Shown piece after piece: positions 8,001 through 18,400 of a stretch of 64,000 nucleotides of DNA; the stretch's first letter is position 1, and the number at the start of each line of letters is the position of its first letter. Below the pieces are notes generated by a model. The model was not told the DNA's origin and searched no databases. It was given only the letters and a program-made list of their open reading frames with translations. Source of the DNA: Pseudomonas sp. HMWF032 (GTDB lineage: Bacteria; Pseudomonadota; Gammaproteobacteria; Pseudomonadales; Pseudomonadaceae); NCBI RefSeq assembly GCF_003060885.1, contig NZ_QAIG01000005.1, positions 668,542-732,541 of the forward strand, read 5' to 3'. The translations under genes were made by a program, and so were the position numbers.

Positions 8001-8322
8001 GTGAGTGAGCAACATCAGTGCTGACGCCGGGGTATGTGAAAATTTGGTAACGCTTTAGCGCTTAGGCTTTTCTGCCTCAGCCTCTAATATCGCTCCCTTC
8101 TTGTGGCTTTTTCCGGACTATATGGACAGTGAGAGATGTAAGCCGCCCTCGCCAATCGCGTCGAGTGCGGCCCTGCAATTAAGCGGCGCAGCCCTGCGCA
8201 TGCTCCCTCGGCAGCACCCCGCTGCACGACCTTTTTCTCAGACGATGAACCTGTCGCGCGGCCCGTGCCTGCGTGTTGCCTTCGCCTGTGCCCGTTCAAC
8301 TGACCCAAGAGCCATACACTAA
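8001..8322 (+). other. Long untranslated region before the TerC/CBS gene
   Basis: 322 bases without a credible gene. It contains GGTAACGCTTTAGCGC and a GC-rich stretch rich in short dyads. TerC-family genes often follow a yybP-ykoY manganese riboswitch, so I looked for its conserved core and did not find it. The downstream ATG lacks a clear ribosome site. Confidence 0.4.
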
Positions 8323-9876
8323 ATGGAATGGATCGCTGATCCCACGGCCTGGTTGGGCCTATTCACCCTCATCGTCCTGGAAATCGTCCTGGGTATCGAC
8401 AACCTGGTGTTTATCGCCATCCTCGCCGACAAGCTGCCGCCCGAGCAGCGTGACCGTGCGCGCCTGATCGGCTTGAGCCTGGCGCTGCTGATGCGCCTGG
8501 GCCTGCTGGCCAGCATTGCCTGGCTGGTAACCTTGACTGAGCCGCTGATTGAGGTGTTTGGCAAGAGTTTCAGCGGGCGTGACCTGATCATGCTGTTCGG
8601 TGGTGTGTTCCTGTTGTCCAAGGCCACCATGGAGCTGCACGAGCGCCTTGAGGGGCACACACAAAAAGCGCCCGGCAGTCGCACCTATGCGCGTTTTTGG
8701 CCGGTGGTGGCGCAGATCATCGTGTTGGATGCCGTGTTCTCTCTGGATGCGGTGATCACCGCGGTGGGCATGGTGGACGAGCTGCAGGTGATGATGATCG
8801 CCGTGGTGATTTCCATGGGCTTGATGATGGTGGCGAGCAAGCCGCTGACGGCCTTCGTCAACGCCCGGCCGACGGTGATCATGCTGTGTCTGGGTTTCCT
8901 GATGATGATCGGTTTCAGCCTGACGGCCGAAGGCCTGGGCTTCCACATACCCAAGGGCTATCTGTACGCCGCGATTGGTTTCTCGATTCTGATCGAGGTG
9001 TTCAACCAGCTTGCTCGTTTGCGCCGTAAGCGCAGCCTGCAGGGTGAGCGTGGTCTGCGTGAGCGCACGGCGCATGCGGTGATGCGTATGCTCGGCGGCA
9101 AGGTGCAAGCCGATGAAGTGGGTGAAGACATTGCCGACATGCTGGAAGGCGGCGATGGTGAAACCGTACTGTTCGACCGCCGCGAGCGGGTCATGATCAG
9201 TGGGGTGCTGAGCCTGGCCGAGCAGTCGATCAAGAAGGTCATGACCGACCGCATGCAGGTCGACCGGATTAACCTTGATGACCCGCTGGCGGTGATTCAC
9301 CAGGCTCTGCTGGAGTCACCGCACTCGCGCTTGCTGGTGTCGCGTGGCGATGCCGTGGATGAGCCGCTGGGCTATATCCACAAGAAGGAGTTGTTCAAGG
9401 AATTGCTCAAGGGCGAGCAGCCGGACATCGAAAGCCTGGTGCGTGCCCCGGTCAATCTGCCGGACAGTGCCTCGGTACTCAGTGCTCTGGAGCAGATGCG
9501 TCAGGCCTCGACCCACGTGGCGTTCGTGGTCAACGAGTTTGGCGGCTTCGAAGGCCTGCTGACCCTGACCGACATCCTTGAGGCCATTGCCGGTGAGCTG
9601 CCGGATGCCAGTGAAGTGGATGGGCCGGATATCGAGAACCTCGACGGCGCTTACCGCGTCAGCGGCGCGCTTAACCTTGCGGTGCTGCGTGAGCGTTTGG
9701 GTTTCAAGGCCAGGCCGACCGATGACTATCAGACCATCGCTGGGCTGGCGATGAGCCTGCTCGACCGATTGCCGATCATTGGCGATCAGGTCGAGTACGC
9801 TGACTGGCGTCTGACGGTTACCGAGGTCAAGGAGCGCCGGGTGGCCAAGCTGCTGCTCACGCCTCTGGCTGATTAA
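8323..9876 (+). CDS. TerC family integral membrane protein with CBS and CorC/HlyC domains (YoaE/YegH type)
   Basis: 517 residues, the size of E. coli YoaE. Residues about 1-235 form a TerC domain of roughly seven helices with two acidic intramembrane motifs, [11 protein letters not shown] near residue 20 and [18 protein letters not shown] near residue 140. These are typical of this family of probable metal-handling proteins. Two CBS domains follow at about 300-420, then a transporter-associated CorC_HlyC domain to the end, suggesting nucleotide-controlled transport. The exact substrate is unknown; manganese or calcium export has been proposed for TerC relatives. It has its own terminator shared with mscL. 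Confidence 0.9.
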   Translation: MEWIADPTAWLGLFTLIVLEIVLGIDNLVFIAILADKLPPEQRDRARLIGLSLALLMRLGLLASIAWLVTLTEPLIEVFGKSFSGRDLIMLFGGVFLLSKATMELHERLEGHTQKAPGSRTYARFWPVVAQIIVLDAVFSLDAVITAVGMVDELQVMMIAVVISMGLMMVASKPLTAFVNARPTVIMLCLGFLMMIGFSLTAEGLGFHIPKGYLYAAIGFSILIEVFNQLARLRRKRSLQGERGLRERTAHAVMRMLGGKVQADEVGEDIADMLEGGDGETVLFDRRERVMISGVLSLAEQSIKKVMTDRMQVDRINLDDPLAVIHQALLESPHSRLLVSRGDAVDEPLGYIHKKELFKELLKGEQPDIESLVRAPVNLPDSASVLSALEQMRQASTHVAFVVNEFGGFEGLLTLTDILEAIAGELPDASEVDGPDIENLDGAYRVSGALNLAVLRERLGFKARPTDDYQTIAGLAMSLLDRLPIIGDQVEYADWRLTVTEVKERRVAKLLLTPLAD

Positions 9877-9888
9877 ACGCGGCGCAAT

Positions 9889-9914
9889 AAAAAGGCACCT
9901 TCGGGTGCCTTTTT
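9889..9914. terminator. Bidirectional rho-independent terminator
   Basis: A perfect 11-base stem AAAAAGGCACC / GGTGCCTTTTT closes a TTCG tetraloop. It has A- and T-runs on both sides and sits between the convergent TerC/CBS and mscL genes. Confidence 0.93.
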
Positions 9915-9927
9915 CAATTCGTCAGCG

Positions 9928-10341
9928 TTAGTCCTTGGTGTGCTGCGCCTTGAGCAGGTCGCGGATCTCGCTCAGCAGTTCCTGATCCTTGGTCGGTGGG
10001 GCCGGCGCTGCGGGTGCCGCTTCTTCTTCGCGCTTGAGTTTGTTGAGCACCTTGATGCCCATAAAGATGGCGAAGGCGACGATCAGGAAGTCGAGCACAG
10101 TCTGGATAAATTTGCCGTAGGCCAACACCACAGCAGGCAGATCGCCTTCGGCAGCCTTCAGGGTGATGGCCAGGTCAGTGAAATCCACGCCGCCAATCAG
10201 CACGCCCAGCGGTGGCATCACCACGTCACCGACAAAGGACGAGACGATTTTGCCAAACGCGGCGCCAATGATGATGCCCACAGCCATGTCGACCACATTG
10301 CCTTTGACCGCAAAGGCTTTGAATTCACTGATGATACTCAT
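9928..10341 (-). CDS. mscL: Large-conductance mechanosensitive channel MscL
   Basis: Inner-membrane channel opened by membrane tension, releasing solutes on osmotic downshock. The protein is 137 residues against 136 in E. coli. It has the amphipathic N-terminus [20 protein letters not shown] and TM1 with the glycine-rich pore helix ([20 protein letters not shown]). The periplasmic loop, TM2 (residues about 75-98) and a cytoplasmic helix rich in E/A/P follow. The ribosome site is AACTGGGAATGCAGC, which is weak. Likely monocistronic, ending at the shared terminator. Confidence 0.97.
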   Translation of the reverse strand: MSIISEFKAFAVKGNVVDMAVGIIIGAAFGKIVSSFVGDVVMPPLGVLIGGVDFTDLAITLKAAEGDLPAVVLAYGKFIQTVLDFLIVAFAIFMGIKVLNKLKREEEAAPAAPAPPTKDQELLSEIRDLLKAQHTKD

Positions 10342-10408
10342 GCTGCATTCCCAGTTGGATAAGGTTGGCTCGAGTGTAATCCAGGGTTGATTACTTGCCA
10401 GCTACTTA

Positions 10409-11155
10409 TCAGCTCGGCAGGTGAAAGGCTGGCAGTGCTTCAAATGCCGGTTTAGCCAGCAGGTAGCCCTGGAACAGTTCCACGCCCATGTCGCGCAATG
10501 CGTGCAATTCGCCCAGGCTTTCGATGCCCTCGGCAATCACCCGGATATTCAGTTTTCGGCACATCTGCAGGGCGGCTTCGAGCAGAATCTGCCGTACGCT
10601 GTCCTGCTCGATATTGCGGATCAGCTGCATGTCCAGCTTGATCAGATCAGGCTGGAAGTCGGCCAGCAGATTGAGGCCGGCATAACCGGCGCCGAAGTCA
10701 TCAATCGCCGTCATAAAGCCCTGTTTACGGTACGCGCGCAGGATGCCGGTGAGGTGGTCGATATCCAGCACCTGCTCCTGTTCGGTGACCTCGAAGATGA
10801 TCCGCTGCAGTGGGAAATTGAAGCGTTTGGCCGCCTCCAGCGTAGCGCGGATGCAGGTCTCGGCCTTGTACACCGCGTTGGGCATAAAGTTGATCGAGAC
10901 CATGGCCGGTACCTGTAGCCTGGCCGCCCATTCCAGCGCAGTAATCCGGCAGGCCTGGTCGAAGGCGTAGAGATTGTCCTTGTTGAGTTTGCTCAGCAGG
11001 CTGCCCGCTGACTCACCCGCTTTGCCGCGGACCAGTGCTTCGTGGGCAAATATGGTGCCGGTGCTCAGGTTGATAATGGGCTAAAAGGCCATGCTGATGG
11101 GAAAGCCTAATGCCTGCCCCTCACGGCAAGCCGTACAAGCTGGTTTGTAATCCAT
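10409..11155 (-). pseudogene. EAL-domain c-di-GMP phosphodiesterase gene interrupted by one in-frame TAG
   Basis: Read from ATG 11155, the frame runs MDYKPACTACREGQALGF and then F24, TAG (11081-11083), PIINLSTG. The family reads AFQPI here, so a single CAG-to-TAG change explains the stop. After it the frame stays open for 223 more residues with a complete EAL domain: HEALVRG, SINFMPN, IFEVTEQE, DDFGAGYAGLN, LIKLDMQ and VIAEGIES. The first ATG after the stop (10903) would start beyond the EAL motif, so no active enzyme is expected unless the stop is suppressed. The short N-terminal CTAC cysteine pair is typical of stand-alone EAL proteins of this type. The lesion could also be a sequencing error. 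Confidence 0.85.
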
Positions 11156-11287
11156 GGCCCTGTCTCTGCTGCAAGCACTCGCGGTCAAGATAGCAGACGT
11201 TGCCCCTGTGCTCTGATTTCCGCGGGCTGCGGCAGAGCCGACTCGGGTGGGCTAGTCTCAAGCGAGAACCGCCATGAGGATGTCACT

Positions 11288-11530
11288 ATGCCGTTGGAAC
11301 ATCACCCGCTCAGCCGCGAGTTTCCCGAATACCAGGCGCAGCTGCGTAGCCTATTGGCCAGCGATGGGCATTTTGCCCGGCTGGCTGAGGAATATGACGA
11401 ACTCGATAAGCGTATCTATGAAGTGGAGAGTGGGCGCATTGCTATGGATGAGTTCATCTTGCTGGGCCTGAAAATGCAGCGAGTAACCCTCAAGGATGAA
11501 TTGGCCGGCTACCTGCACAACGCTTCATAA
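11288..11530 (+). CDS. DUF465 (YdcH-like) small protein, copy 1
   Basis: 80 residues, almost entirely helical, beginning MPLEHHPLSREFPEYQAQL. The SREFPEY-to-LDKRIYEVESG pattern and the LKDELAGYL end define DUF465, a family of small coiled-coil proteins of unknown function. GAGGATGTCACT precedes the ATG. It is followed 84 bases later by a clear paralogue. No catalytic residues can be pointed out. Confidence 0.9.
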   Translation: MPLEHHPLSREFPEYQAQLRSLLASDGHFARLAEEYDELDKRIYEVESGRIAMDEFILLGLKMQRVTLKDELAGYLHNAS

Positions 11531-11614
11531 CGTTGCCCGGTTGATCAGGATCAAGTGCTGCTCCCGGTTCGGCGGATAGTCTGCAGGCAGTGACTACCCC
11601 CAAGGAGTGCCAGC

Positions 11615-11893
11615 ATGCACGTTGAACATCATCCGCTGATCAAAGATTTCCCCGAACTGCGCGGCGCGCTGCACGAACTGCGTGTCAGTGATTCTGACTT
11701 CGCCCGTCTGGCCGACACCTATGAACGTCTGGACAAACGTATTTGCCGTATCGAAACCGGCAACGAAGTGCTGGCCGATGAAGCCTTGCTGTCGCTCAAG
11801 CAGGAGCGAGTAGGCCTCAAGGACGACCTCGCGCGCCGACTAAAGCGCGCTGCCGGACAGTGCTGTGGCTGTGGTAACGGCTGTAAGTCATAA
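11615..11893 (+). CDS. DUF465 (YdcH-like) small protein, copy 2, with cysteine-rich tail
   Basis: 92 residues, clearly related to the preceding gene (HVEHHPLIKDFPEL; LDKRICRIETG; LKDDLARRL). It extends past the usual end with a tail containing C83, C84, C86 and C90 in QCCGCGNGC, suited to binding a metal. The ribosome site CAAGGAGTGCCAGC is strong. Function is unknown. The tail is not part of the core domain and its absence from copy 1 suggests the two have diverged in role. Confidence 0.9.
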   Translation: MHVEHHPLIKDFPELRGALHELRVSDSDFARLADTYERLDKRICRIETGNEVLADEALLSLKQERVGLKDDLARRLKRAAGQCCGCGNGCKS

Positions 11894-11905
11894 GAATTTG
11901 TTCAT

Positions 11906-12060
11906 GACCTGCTGTGCGTCGGCCCTACTGCGTTAAAAACAGGCTCGGACTGCTCATTTACAGCTCGTAAACGCTGTGTCCTCGCTGTTTTGTCCAGCCT
12001 GAGGCTGGCACTACGTAGCGCCTTGTATGGCTTTAGCTCGCGAGATCGTGAACAGGTTCT
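11906..12060. repeat. Dispersed intergenic element, copy B (short form)
   Basis: 155 bases: CTGCTGTGCGTCGGCCCTAC, then GCGTTAAAAACAGGCTCGG, and at the far end GTAGCGCCTTGTATGG and CTTTAGCTCGCGAG. AAAACAG near the left pairs with CTGTTTT in the middle, so the element can fold. It lacks the AAGCCGCTTGCGGCTA module of copies A and C. It lies between the second DUF465 gene and radA. Confidence 0.75.
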
Positions 12061-12130
12061 AAGTGCGTAAGGCTGTAAATATATCCAGCTATTTCGTATG
12101 ATCCGGGCTCAGCTTTCAGAGGAGTCCGGC

Positions 12131-13495
12131 ATGGCCAAGGCCAAGCGCATGTATGGCTGCACCGAATGTGGTGCGACCTTTCCCAAATGGGCCGGCCAGT
12201 GCGGCGAATGTGGTGCCTGGAATACCCTGGTGGAAACCCTGCTCGAAGCCAATGCGGCCACTCCTAGTGGCCGCGCTGGTTGGGCGGGCGAGCAGGCGCA
12301 GATCAAGACCCTGGCCGAGGTCAGTGTCGAGGAGGTGCCGCGTTTCTCCACCGCGTCTGGCGAGCTGGATCGCGTGCTCGGCGGCGGCCTGGTGGACGGT
12401 TCGGTGGTGTTGATCGGTGGCGACCCCGGTATCGGCAAGTCGACCATCCTCCTGCAGACCCTGTGCAATATCGCCACGCGCTTTCCCGCGCTGTATGTCA
12501 CCGGTGAGGAATCCCAGCAGCAGGTGGCCATGCGCGCCCGCCGCCTGGGCTTGCCGGAAGACAAACTCAAGGTGATGACCGAAACCTGCATCGAAAGCAT
12601 CATTGCCACCGCACGCCTGGAAAAGCCCAAGGTGATGGTGATCGACTCGATCCAGACCATCTTTACCGAACAGCTACAGTCGGCCCCCGGTGGCGTCGCC
12701 CAAGTGCGCGAAAGTGCCGCGTTGCTGGTGCGCTTTGCCAAGCAGAGCGGCACGGCGATCTTCCTGGTGGGCCATGTGACCAAGGAGGGCGCGCTGGCCG
12801 GGCCGCGGGTGCTCGAACATATGGTCGACACCGTGCTGTATTTCGAGGGGGAGTCTGATGGCCGTCTGCGCTTGCTGCGCGCGGTGAAGAATCGCTTTGG
12901 CGCGATCAACGAGCTGGGCGTGTTCGGCATGACCGATAAGGGCCTGAAAGAGGTCACCAACCCCTCGGCGATCTTTCTCACCCGCGCCCAGGAAGAAGTG
13001 CCCGGCAGTATCGTCATGGCCACTTGGGAAGGCACCCGCCCTATGCTGGTGGAGGTGCAGGCGCTGGTCGACACCAGCCATATGGCCAATCCGCGCCGTG
13101 TCACCCTGGGCCTGGATCAGAACCGCCTGGCCATGCTCCTGGCCGTATTGCACCGACATGGCGGTATTCCGACCTATGATCAGGATGTGTTTCTCAACGT
13201 GGTGGGTGGGGTTAAGGTGCTGGAAACGGCCTCGGACCTGGCCTTGATGGCTGCGGTGATTTCCAGCCTGCGCAACAAGCCGTTGCCGCATGATCTGCTG
13301 GTGTTTGGTGAGGTCGGTCTGTCTGGGGAGATTCGCCCGGTGCCCAGCGGTCAGGAGCGTCTCAAGGAGGCCGCCAAGCACGGTTTCAAACGCGCCATTG
13401 TGCCCAAGGGCAATGCGCCGAAAGATCCGCCACCAGGGTTGCAGGTGATTGCCGTAACGCGCCTGGAGCAGGCGCTGGATGCGCTGTTCGAGTAG
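12131..13495 (+). CDS. radA: DNA repair protein RadA
   Basis: RecA-related ATPase that promotes branch migration in recombinational repair; 454 residues, as in other pseudomonads. A C4 zinc finger is formed by C10, C13, C24 and C27. Walker A is GGDPGIGKST at about 95-104, the RadA-specific KNRFG motif is at about 252, and the Lon-protease-like C-terminal domain starts near 300 and lacks the protease catalytic pair. The start 12131 gives MAKAKRMYGC with AGAGGAGT upstream; earlier in-frame starts overlap the repeat and lack family support. It ends at a terminator shared with mapZ. Confidence 0.97.
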   Translation: MAKAKRMYGCTECGATFPKWAGQCGECGAWNTLVETLLEANAATPSGRAGWAGEQAQIKTLAEVSVEEVPRFSTASGELDRVLGGGLVDGSVVLIGGDPGIGKSTILLQTLCNIATRFPALYVTGEESQQQVAMRARRLGLPEDKLKVMTETCIESIIATARLEKPKVMVIDSIQTIFTEQLQSAPGGVAQVRESAALLVRFAKQSGTAIFLVGHVTKEGALAGPRVLEHMVDTVLYFEGESDGRLRLLRAVKNRFGAINELGVFGMTDKGLKEVTNPSAIFLTRAQEEVPGSIVMATWEGTRPMLVEVQALVDTSHMANPRRVTLGLDQNRLAMLLAVLHRHGGIPTYDQDVFLNVVGGVKVLETASDLALMAAVISSLRNKPLPHDLLVFGEVGLSGEIRPVPSGQERLKEAAKHGFKRAIVPKGNAPKDPPPGLQVIAVTRLEQALDALFE

Positions 13496-13512
13496 CTGAA
13501 CAATGGGCACTA

Positions 13513-13536
13513 AAAAGGAGGCCGATGCCTCCTTTT
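13513..13536. terminator. Bidirectional rho-independent terminator
   Basis: AAAAGGAGGC / GCCTCCTTTT with a CGAT loop, between convergent radA and mapZ. Confidence 0.92.
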
Positions 13537-13551
13537 GGGTTACTCGTTTGT

Positions 13552-13923
13552 TTACTCGTCTTCGCCGAGGGCGGCGAGTTCGCGCTCTAGCAGGCTGTCA
13601 TTGCCAAGATTGAGTTCCACCAAGCGACGTAGGTGGCTGATCGAGTCGAGATCGATATGCCTGCAGACGAAACCGAGCAAGTCATCCTGGGTGCGAGTCA
13701 GCACCACGTCCATCTTTACGCGGGTGTCATCGGCCAAGTGCAGGTTGGCCTCGAACGATAGATTGGGGTCGCCATTCCAGCCGTTTGGTCGCTTGATCAG
13801 CAGTCCTTTCATTGAAATATCGTGCAGTTCGGCCGCCCAGCGGCGCTCACCTTGCACAATCTCGGTCGGTGCGTCGAACGCGATGCGTTGAAAGCGGCGA
13901 CGCTCATTGGCTGTATCGCTCAT
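13552..13923 (-). CDS. mapZ: PilZ-domain c-di-GMP adaptor, MapZ-like
   Basis: 123 residues. The c-di-GMP-binding signature is complete: an arginine cluster R8-R9-R10-F-Q-R13 and D35-I-S-M-K-G40. The sequence resembles P. aeruginosa MapZ (PA4608), including [22 protein letters not shown] and the C-terminal [19 protein letters not shown]. MapZ also sits beside radA there. MapZ binds c-di-GMP and then inhibits the chemotaxis methyltransferase CheR1, altering swimming; the same role is inferred here. Start 13923 was picked for the AGGAG eight bases upstream and the match to the family N-terminus. Confidence 0.9.
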   Translation of the reverse strand: MSDTANERRRFQRIAFDAPTEIVQGERRWAAELHDISMKGLLIKRPNGWNGDPNLSFEANLHLADDTRVKMDVVLTRTQDDLLGFVCRHIDLDSISHLRRLVELNLGNDSLLERELAALGEDE

Positions 13924-14017
13924 GCAAAGAAACTCCTGCGAGGTTTTATCCACTATAGCCAAGGCTGATGCTGCTGGCTTGGTTTTATCTGTGTTGGGCG
14001 TGGTTCGGCTCGCAATA

Positions 14018-14045
14018 AAAAAGCCCGCCAGGAGGCGGGCTTTTT
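14018..14045. terminator. Bidirectional-looking rho-independent terminator
   Basis: AAAAAGCCCGCC / GGCGGGCTTTTT, 12-base stem with an AGGA loop. It lies downstream of glyA on the minus strand and upstream of mapZ. Confidence 0.92.
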
Positions 14046-14059
14046 AGCGCGGCGGATAC

Positions 14060-15313
14060 TTAGTGGCCGTAAACCGGGAACTTGGCGCAGACCGCTTTAA
14101 CCTGCTCACGCACGCGGGCTTCAACGGCGTCGTCACCCAGGTTGGCGAGGATCTCACAGATCCAGCCAGCCAGTGCGCGGCACTCGTCTTCCTTGAAGCC
14201 GCGTGTGGTCACGGCTGGGGTGCCGATGCGCAGGCCGGAGGTGACGAACGGCGAGCGTGGGTCGTTCGGCACGCTGTTCTTGTTCACGGTGATAAAGGCA
14301 CGGCCCAGGGCGGCGTCGGCATCTTTACCGGTGATGTCCTGCTTGATCAGGCTGAGCAGGAACAGGTGGTTTTCAGTGCCGCCGGAAACCACGTCATAGC
14401 CGTTTTCGATAAACACGCTGGCCATGGCCTGGGCGTTTTTGATCACTTGCTGCTGGTAGGCCTTGAACTCAGGCTGCAGGGCTTCCTTGAAGCACACGGC
14501 CTTGGCGGCAATCACGTGCTCCAGCGGGCCGCCTTGGCCACCTGGGAACACGGCCGAGTTGAATTTCTTTTCCAGCGCTTCGTTGGCGCGTGCCAGGATC
14601 AGGCCGCCACGTGGGCCGCGCAGGGTTTTGTGGGTGGTGGTGGTGACCACGTCAGCGAATGGCACCGGGTTCGGGTACACGCCAGCGGCAACCAGACCGG
14701 CTACGTGCGCCATGTCAACGAACAGGTAAGCACCGACTTTGTCCGCGATGGCGCGGAAGCGTGGGAAGTCCAGGACCTGCGAGTAGGCGCTGAAGCCGGC
14801 AATGATCATCTTCGGCTTGTGTTCAACAGCCAGGCGCTCGACTTCGTCGTAATCGATCAGGCCGGCATCGGTGATGCCGTACTGCACGGCGTTGTACATC
14901 TTGCCGGAGAAGCTGACGCTGGCGCCGTGGGTCAGGTGGCCGCCGTGTGCCAGGCTCATGCCCAGTACGGTGTCACCGGTTTCCAGCAGGGCCAAATACA
15001 CGGCGCTGTTGGCTTGCGAGCCGGAGTGCGGCTGGACGTTGGCGTAATCGGCGCCGAACAGTTCCTTGGCGCGGTCGATTGCCAGTTGCTCAACGATGTC
15101 GACGTATTCGCAACCGCCGTAGTAACGCTTGCCTGGGTAGCCTTCGGCGTACTTGTTGGTCAGCACCGAACCTTGGGCTTCCATCACCGCTGGGCTGGTG
15201 TAGTTTTCCGAGGCGATCAGTTCGATGTGATGTTCCTGGCGTTGGGCTTCCTGCTCCATCGCGGCAAACAATTCGGCGTCATAACGGGCAAGAGTCAAAT
15301 CACGGCTGAACAT
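14060..15313 (-). CDS. glyA: Serine hydroxymethyltransferase
   Basis: PLP enzyme that interconverts serine plus tetrahydrofolate with glycine plus methylene-tetrahydrofolate, supplying one-carbon units. 417 residues, full length. The PLP lysine is K229 in [12 protein letters not shown], with the usual [11 protein letters not shown] and [18 protein letters not shown] in the N-terminal part. It lies just downstream of morA on the same strand, a pairing I also recall from P. aeruginosa, where it is one of several glyA copies; this copy's specific role is unknown. The 123-base gap to morA probably contains its own promoter. Confidence 0.97.
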   Translation of the reverse strand: MFSRDLTLARYDAELFAAMEQEAQRQEHHIELIASENYTSPAVMEAQGSVLTNKYAEGYPGKRYYGGCEYVDIVEQLAIDRAKELFGADYANVQPHSGSQANSAVYLALLETGDTVLGMSLAHGGHLTHGASVSFSGKMYNAVQYGITDAGLIDYDEVERLAVEHKPKMIIAGFSAYSQVLDFPRFRAIADKVGAYLFVDMAHVAGLVAAGVYPNPVPFADVVTTTTHKTLRGPRGGLILARANEALEKKFNSAVFPGGQGGPLEHVIAAKAVCFKEALQPEFKAYQQQVIKNAQAMASVFIENGYDVVSGGTENHLFLLSLIKQDITGKDADAALGRAFITVNKNSVPNDPRSPFVTSGLRIGTPAVTTRGFKEDECRALAGWICEILANLGDDAVEARVREQVKAVCAKFPVYGH

Positions 15314-15436
15314 GGCATTCCCCTGAAAAATCAGCTGGGCGGTAGAAAGAGGGGGCGAATTCTAACCCATACGGCGCGATCAGGCATATGAAGCTTGATC
15401 ATCTGGCGGACAAGTGGGGCTCATCCAGATGTGCTG

Positions 15437-18400
15437 TCAGCTCAGCATGAACAGCGCGGTGCCGGTGAACAGTGCAGTGAACTGGTGTGCCGGCATGGGC
15501 CTGCCGAGCAGGAAGCCCTGCACCTCGTCGCAGTCGTGGCCGCGCAGGAAGTCCAGCTGGGCCAGGGTTTCCACACCCTCAGCGATCACTGTGAGGTTGA
15601 GGCTGTGGGCCATGGCAATGATCGCCCGGGCGATCTGACCGTCCTGCTCGCCGTGGGGCAGGCCGTCGACAAAGCTGCGGTCGATTTTCAGCACGTCGAT
15701 GGGGAACTGCTTGAGGTAGTTCAGGGAGCTGTAACCGGTGCCGAAGTCGTCGATGGCGATACACACCCCCAGCTGTTTGAGGCTGGTGAGGGTTTGCATG
15801 GCATTGGTGACGTCTTCCATGAGGATGCTTTCGGTCAACTCCAGCTCCAGGCAGGCTGCCGGAATTGCGCTGTGCTGGATAATTTGCTCCACGCGCTGGT
15901 GCAGGTTGCCCTCGGCGAACTGGCGAGCAGAGAGGTTGACGGAGATTTTCGGGACCCGGACTTTGGCAGCGTGCCATTCCGCCAGCTGGCGGCAGGATTC
16001 GCGCAGCACCCAGTCGCCCACCTGCACCACCAGGCCAAGCTCTTCCAGCACGGGGATGAACTCCCCAGGTGGCACCAGGCCACGCAGTGGATGCTGCCAA
16101 CGCAACAGCGCTTCGGCACCCGTCAGGCGCTTGCCATCGCCAGAAAACTGCGGCTGATAGTCCAGGCGGAATTCGCCCTGTTCAAGGGCGTGGCGCAAGT
16201 CGCTCTCCAGCTCCAGGCGTTGCAGGGCGCTGGCGTTCATGTCGGCCTGGTAGAACTGGAAGTTGTTTTTGCCACGCTCCTTGGCATGGTACATGGCGGT
16301 GTCGGCGTTCTTCATCAGTTGGCTCAGCTCGTTGCCATCCTGCGGGCTGAGGGCGATGCCGATGCTGGCGGTGACGAAGAACTCGCGGCCTTCGAGAATG
16401 AATGGCTGCTCCAGGCTGGCGAGAATCTGCTCACCGACATGAATGGCGCGCGTGACGGCCGTATCTCGCTGAGGCTGGGAGCGCAGCAGCAAGGTGAATT
16501 CGTCACCGCCCATGCGTGCCACGGTGTCATCGCTGTCCACGCAGGCGCTCAGGCGTACCGCTACATCCTTGAGCATGCGGTCGCCGGCGGCGTGGCCGAG
16601 AGAGTCGTTGATCGGCTTGAAACGGTCGAGGTCGAGGAACATCAGCACCACCCACTCTTGGTGCCGTTCGCCGTGTTGCAGAGCGTTGTGCAGGCGGTCC
16701 TGAAACAGCGTGCGGTTGGGCAGCTGGGTGAGGGCGTCGTAGTAGGCCAGACGGTGGATACGCTGCTCACTGGCCTTGCGTTCACTGATGTCGCTGAAGA
16801 AGCACACGTAACTGACCAGGTCGCCGTCGTCGTCCTTCACGGCTGTAATGCCGACCCAGGCCGGGAATTTTTCGCCGTTCTTGCGCTTGAGCCAGACTTC
16901 GCCTTCCCAGCTGCCTTGCTGATTGAGTTGGCGAACCACATACGCCAGGTGGCTGGCCTGCTGGGTATCGGCCGTCAGTACATTGGGCAGTTGGTCGAGA
17001 ATCTGCCGCGAGCTGTAGCCACTGACGCGGCTGAAGGCGTTGTTGACCTGGACGATATAGCCGGCCGGGTCGGTGACCAGGATCGCGGCCGTGGAGTGTT
17101 CGAAGACCGTCGCGGCCATGCGCAGATCTTTTTCCGCGCGGCGCTGCAGGCTGATGTCGCGACCGACGCCGAGCAGGCCTTCGAAGCGTCCGCTGTCATC
17201 CCACATCGGTACCAGGCGCAGCTCCACCGGAATTTTCTGGCCGTCGGCGCGCAGTGCATCGAACACGAAGAGTTGTGGGCGAAATTGCTCACGCAGTTCG
17301 GCCAGGCGCTGCGGGTCGCCAAGGGCGTTGCGCACTCGATCGAGCAGCTCATAGACGCCGATCAGCTGGCGTGGATTGGTCGCCAGGCTTTGAAAGCCGT
17401 TGGCCAGCACCCATTCGCTGTCGTAACCCAGCACAGGCTTGACCGACGGGCTGACGTAATTGAGTTCCAGGTGACTGTCGGTGGAGAAAATCACGTCGCT
17501 GATGCTTTCCGCCAGCAGGCGATAGCGCTGTTCGCTGGTGCGCAATGATTCACTGTGGGTGATCTGCTCGGTGATGTCCTTGGCCACGCCGATCAGACGG
17601 CTGACCCGGCCCTGCTCGTCGCGCGCCAGCGCCTGCTCACGGATGTCAAACCAGTGCCAGCTGCCGTCACGGTGCCGCCAGCGCAGTTCGAACTGCATCA
17701 ACAGACCGTTGCCGACCACCTGCTGGATATTGCGCATGCGCTGATACAGCTCGACATCATCAGGGTGCAGGATTTTCTCCCACATGCGCTCACCCAGCTG
17801 ATGCACCTCGGCCTTGCTGTAACCCAGTTGCGGGCCGAGATGGTTGTTGCTGTACATCACCCGTTGGCTGCACATGTCGTGCACATAAATGGTGTCCGGA
17901 ACGGCCTTGACCACATCCGACCAGAAGCGCTCGCGTTCGATCAGTGAGGTTTCGATGCGCTTGCGGTTGGTGATGTCGCTGATGCTCAGTGTCACCGCTT
18001 GCAGATCGTCGATGCTTTCCGGCAGGCGCAAGAGCAACCAGAGGTGACGATCATGACCTTGTGGCGTGCGGATCTGGCGCTCCATCTCCAACTGCCTGCT
18101 GCCATTGAGCAGCGCCGCCAGTAGTTGCATGCGGAAGCCGTCCGGGCGCAGGCGGCCACTGTTGAACAGGTGCTGCCAGGCCTGCTGGTTGGACTCTACA
18201 CCCAGCAGTTGCAGGGCTACCTGGTTGGTTTCGGTCAGGCGCAGGCGCTGGCAGATTTCGGTGTGCTGTTGTGGGTCGCGCTCCAGCCAGCCTTGCAGCT
18301 CGTTCGAACTGCGCACCTGGTTTTGCCGCAGGTAACTGCTCAGCTCGGCGAGGTCAAGTACACAGAGCGCGGTGCCGGTGCCGTCAAAGATGTCCTGGTA

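Noticed and set aside
8001..8322. yybP-ykoY manganese riboswitch before the TerC/CBS gene
   Set aside because: I looked for the conserved junction sequence and did not find it; the leader is described only as an intergenic region.
15395..17548. Long open frame of 717 codons on the plus strand, antisense to morA
   Set aside because: It mirrors the high-GC codons of morA, has no family resemblance, and morA in the other strand has all catalytic motifs.
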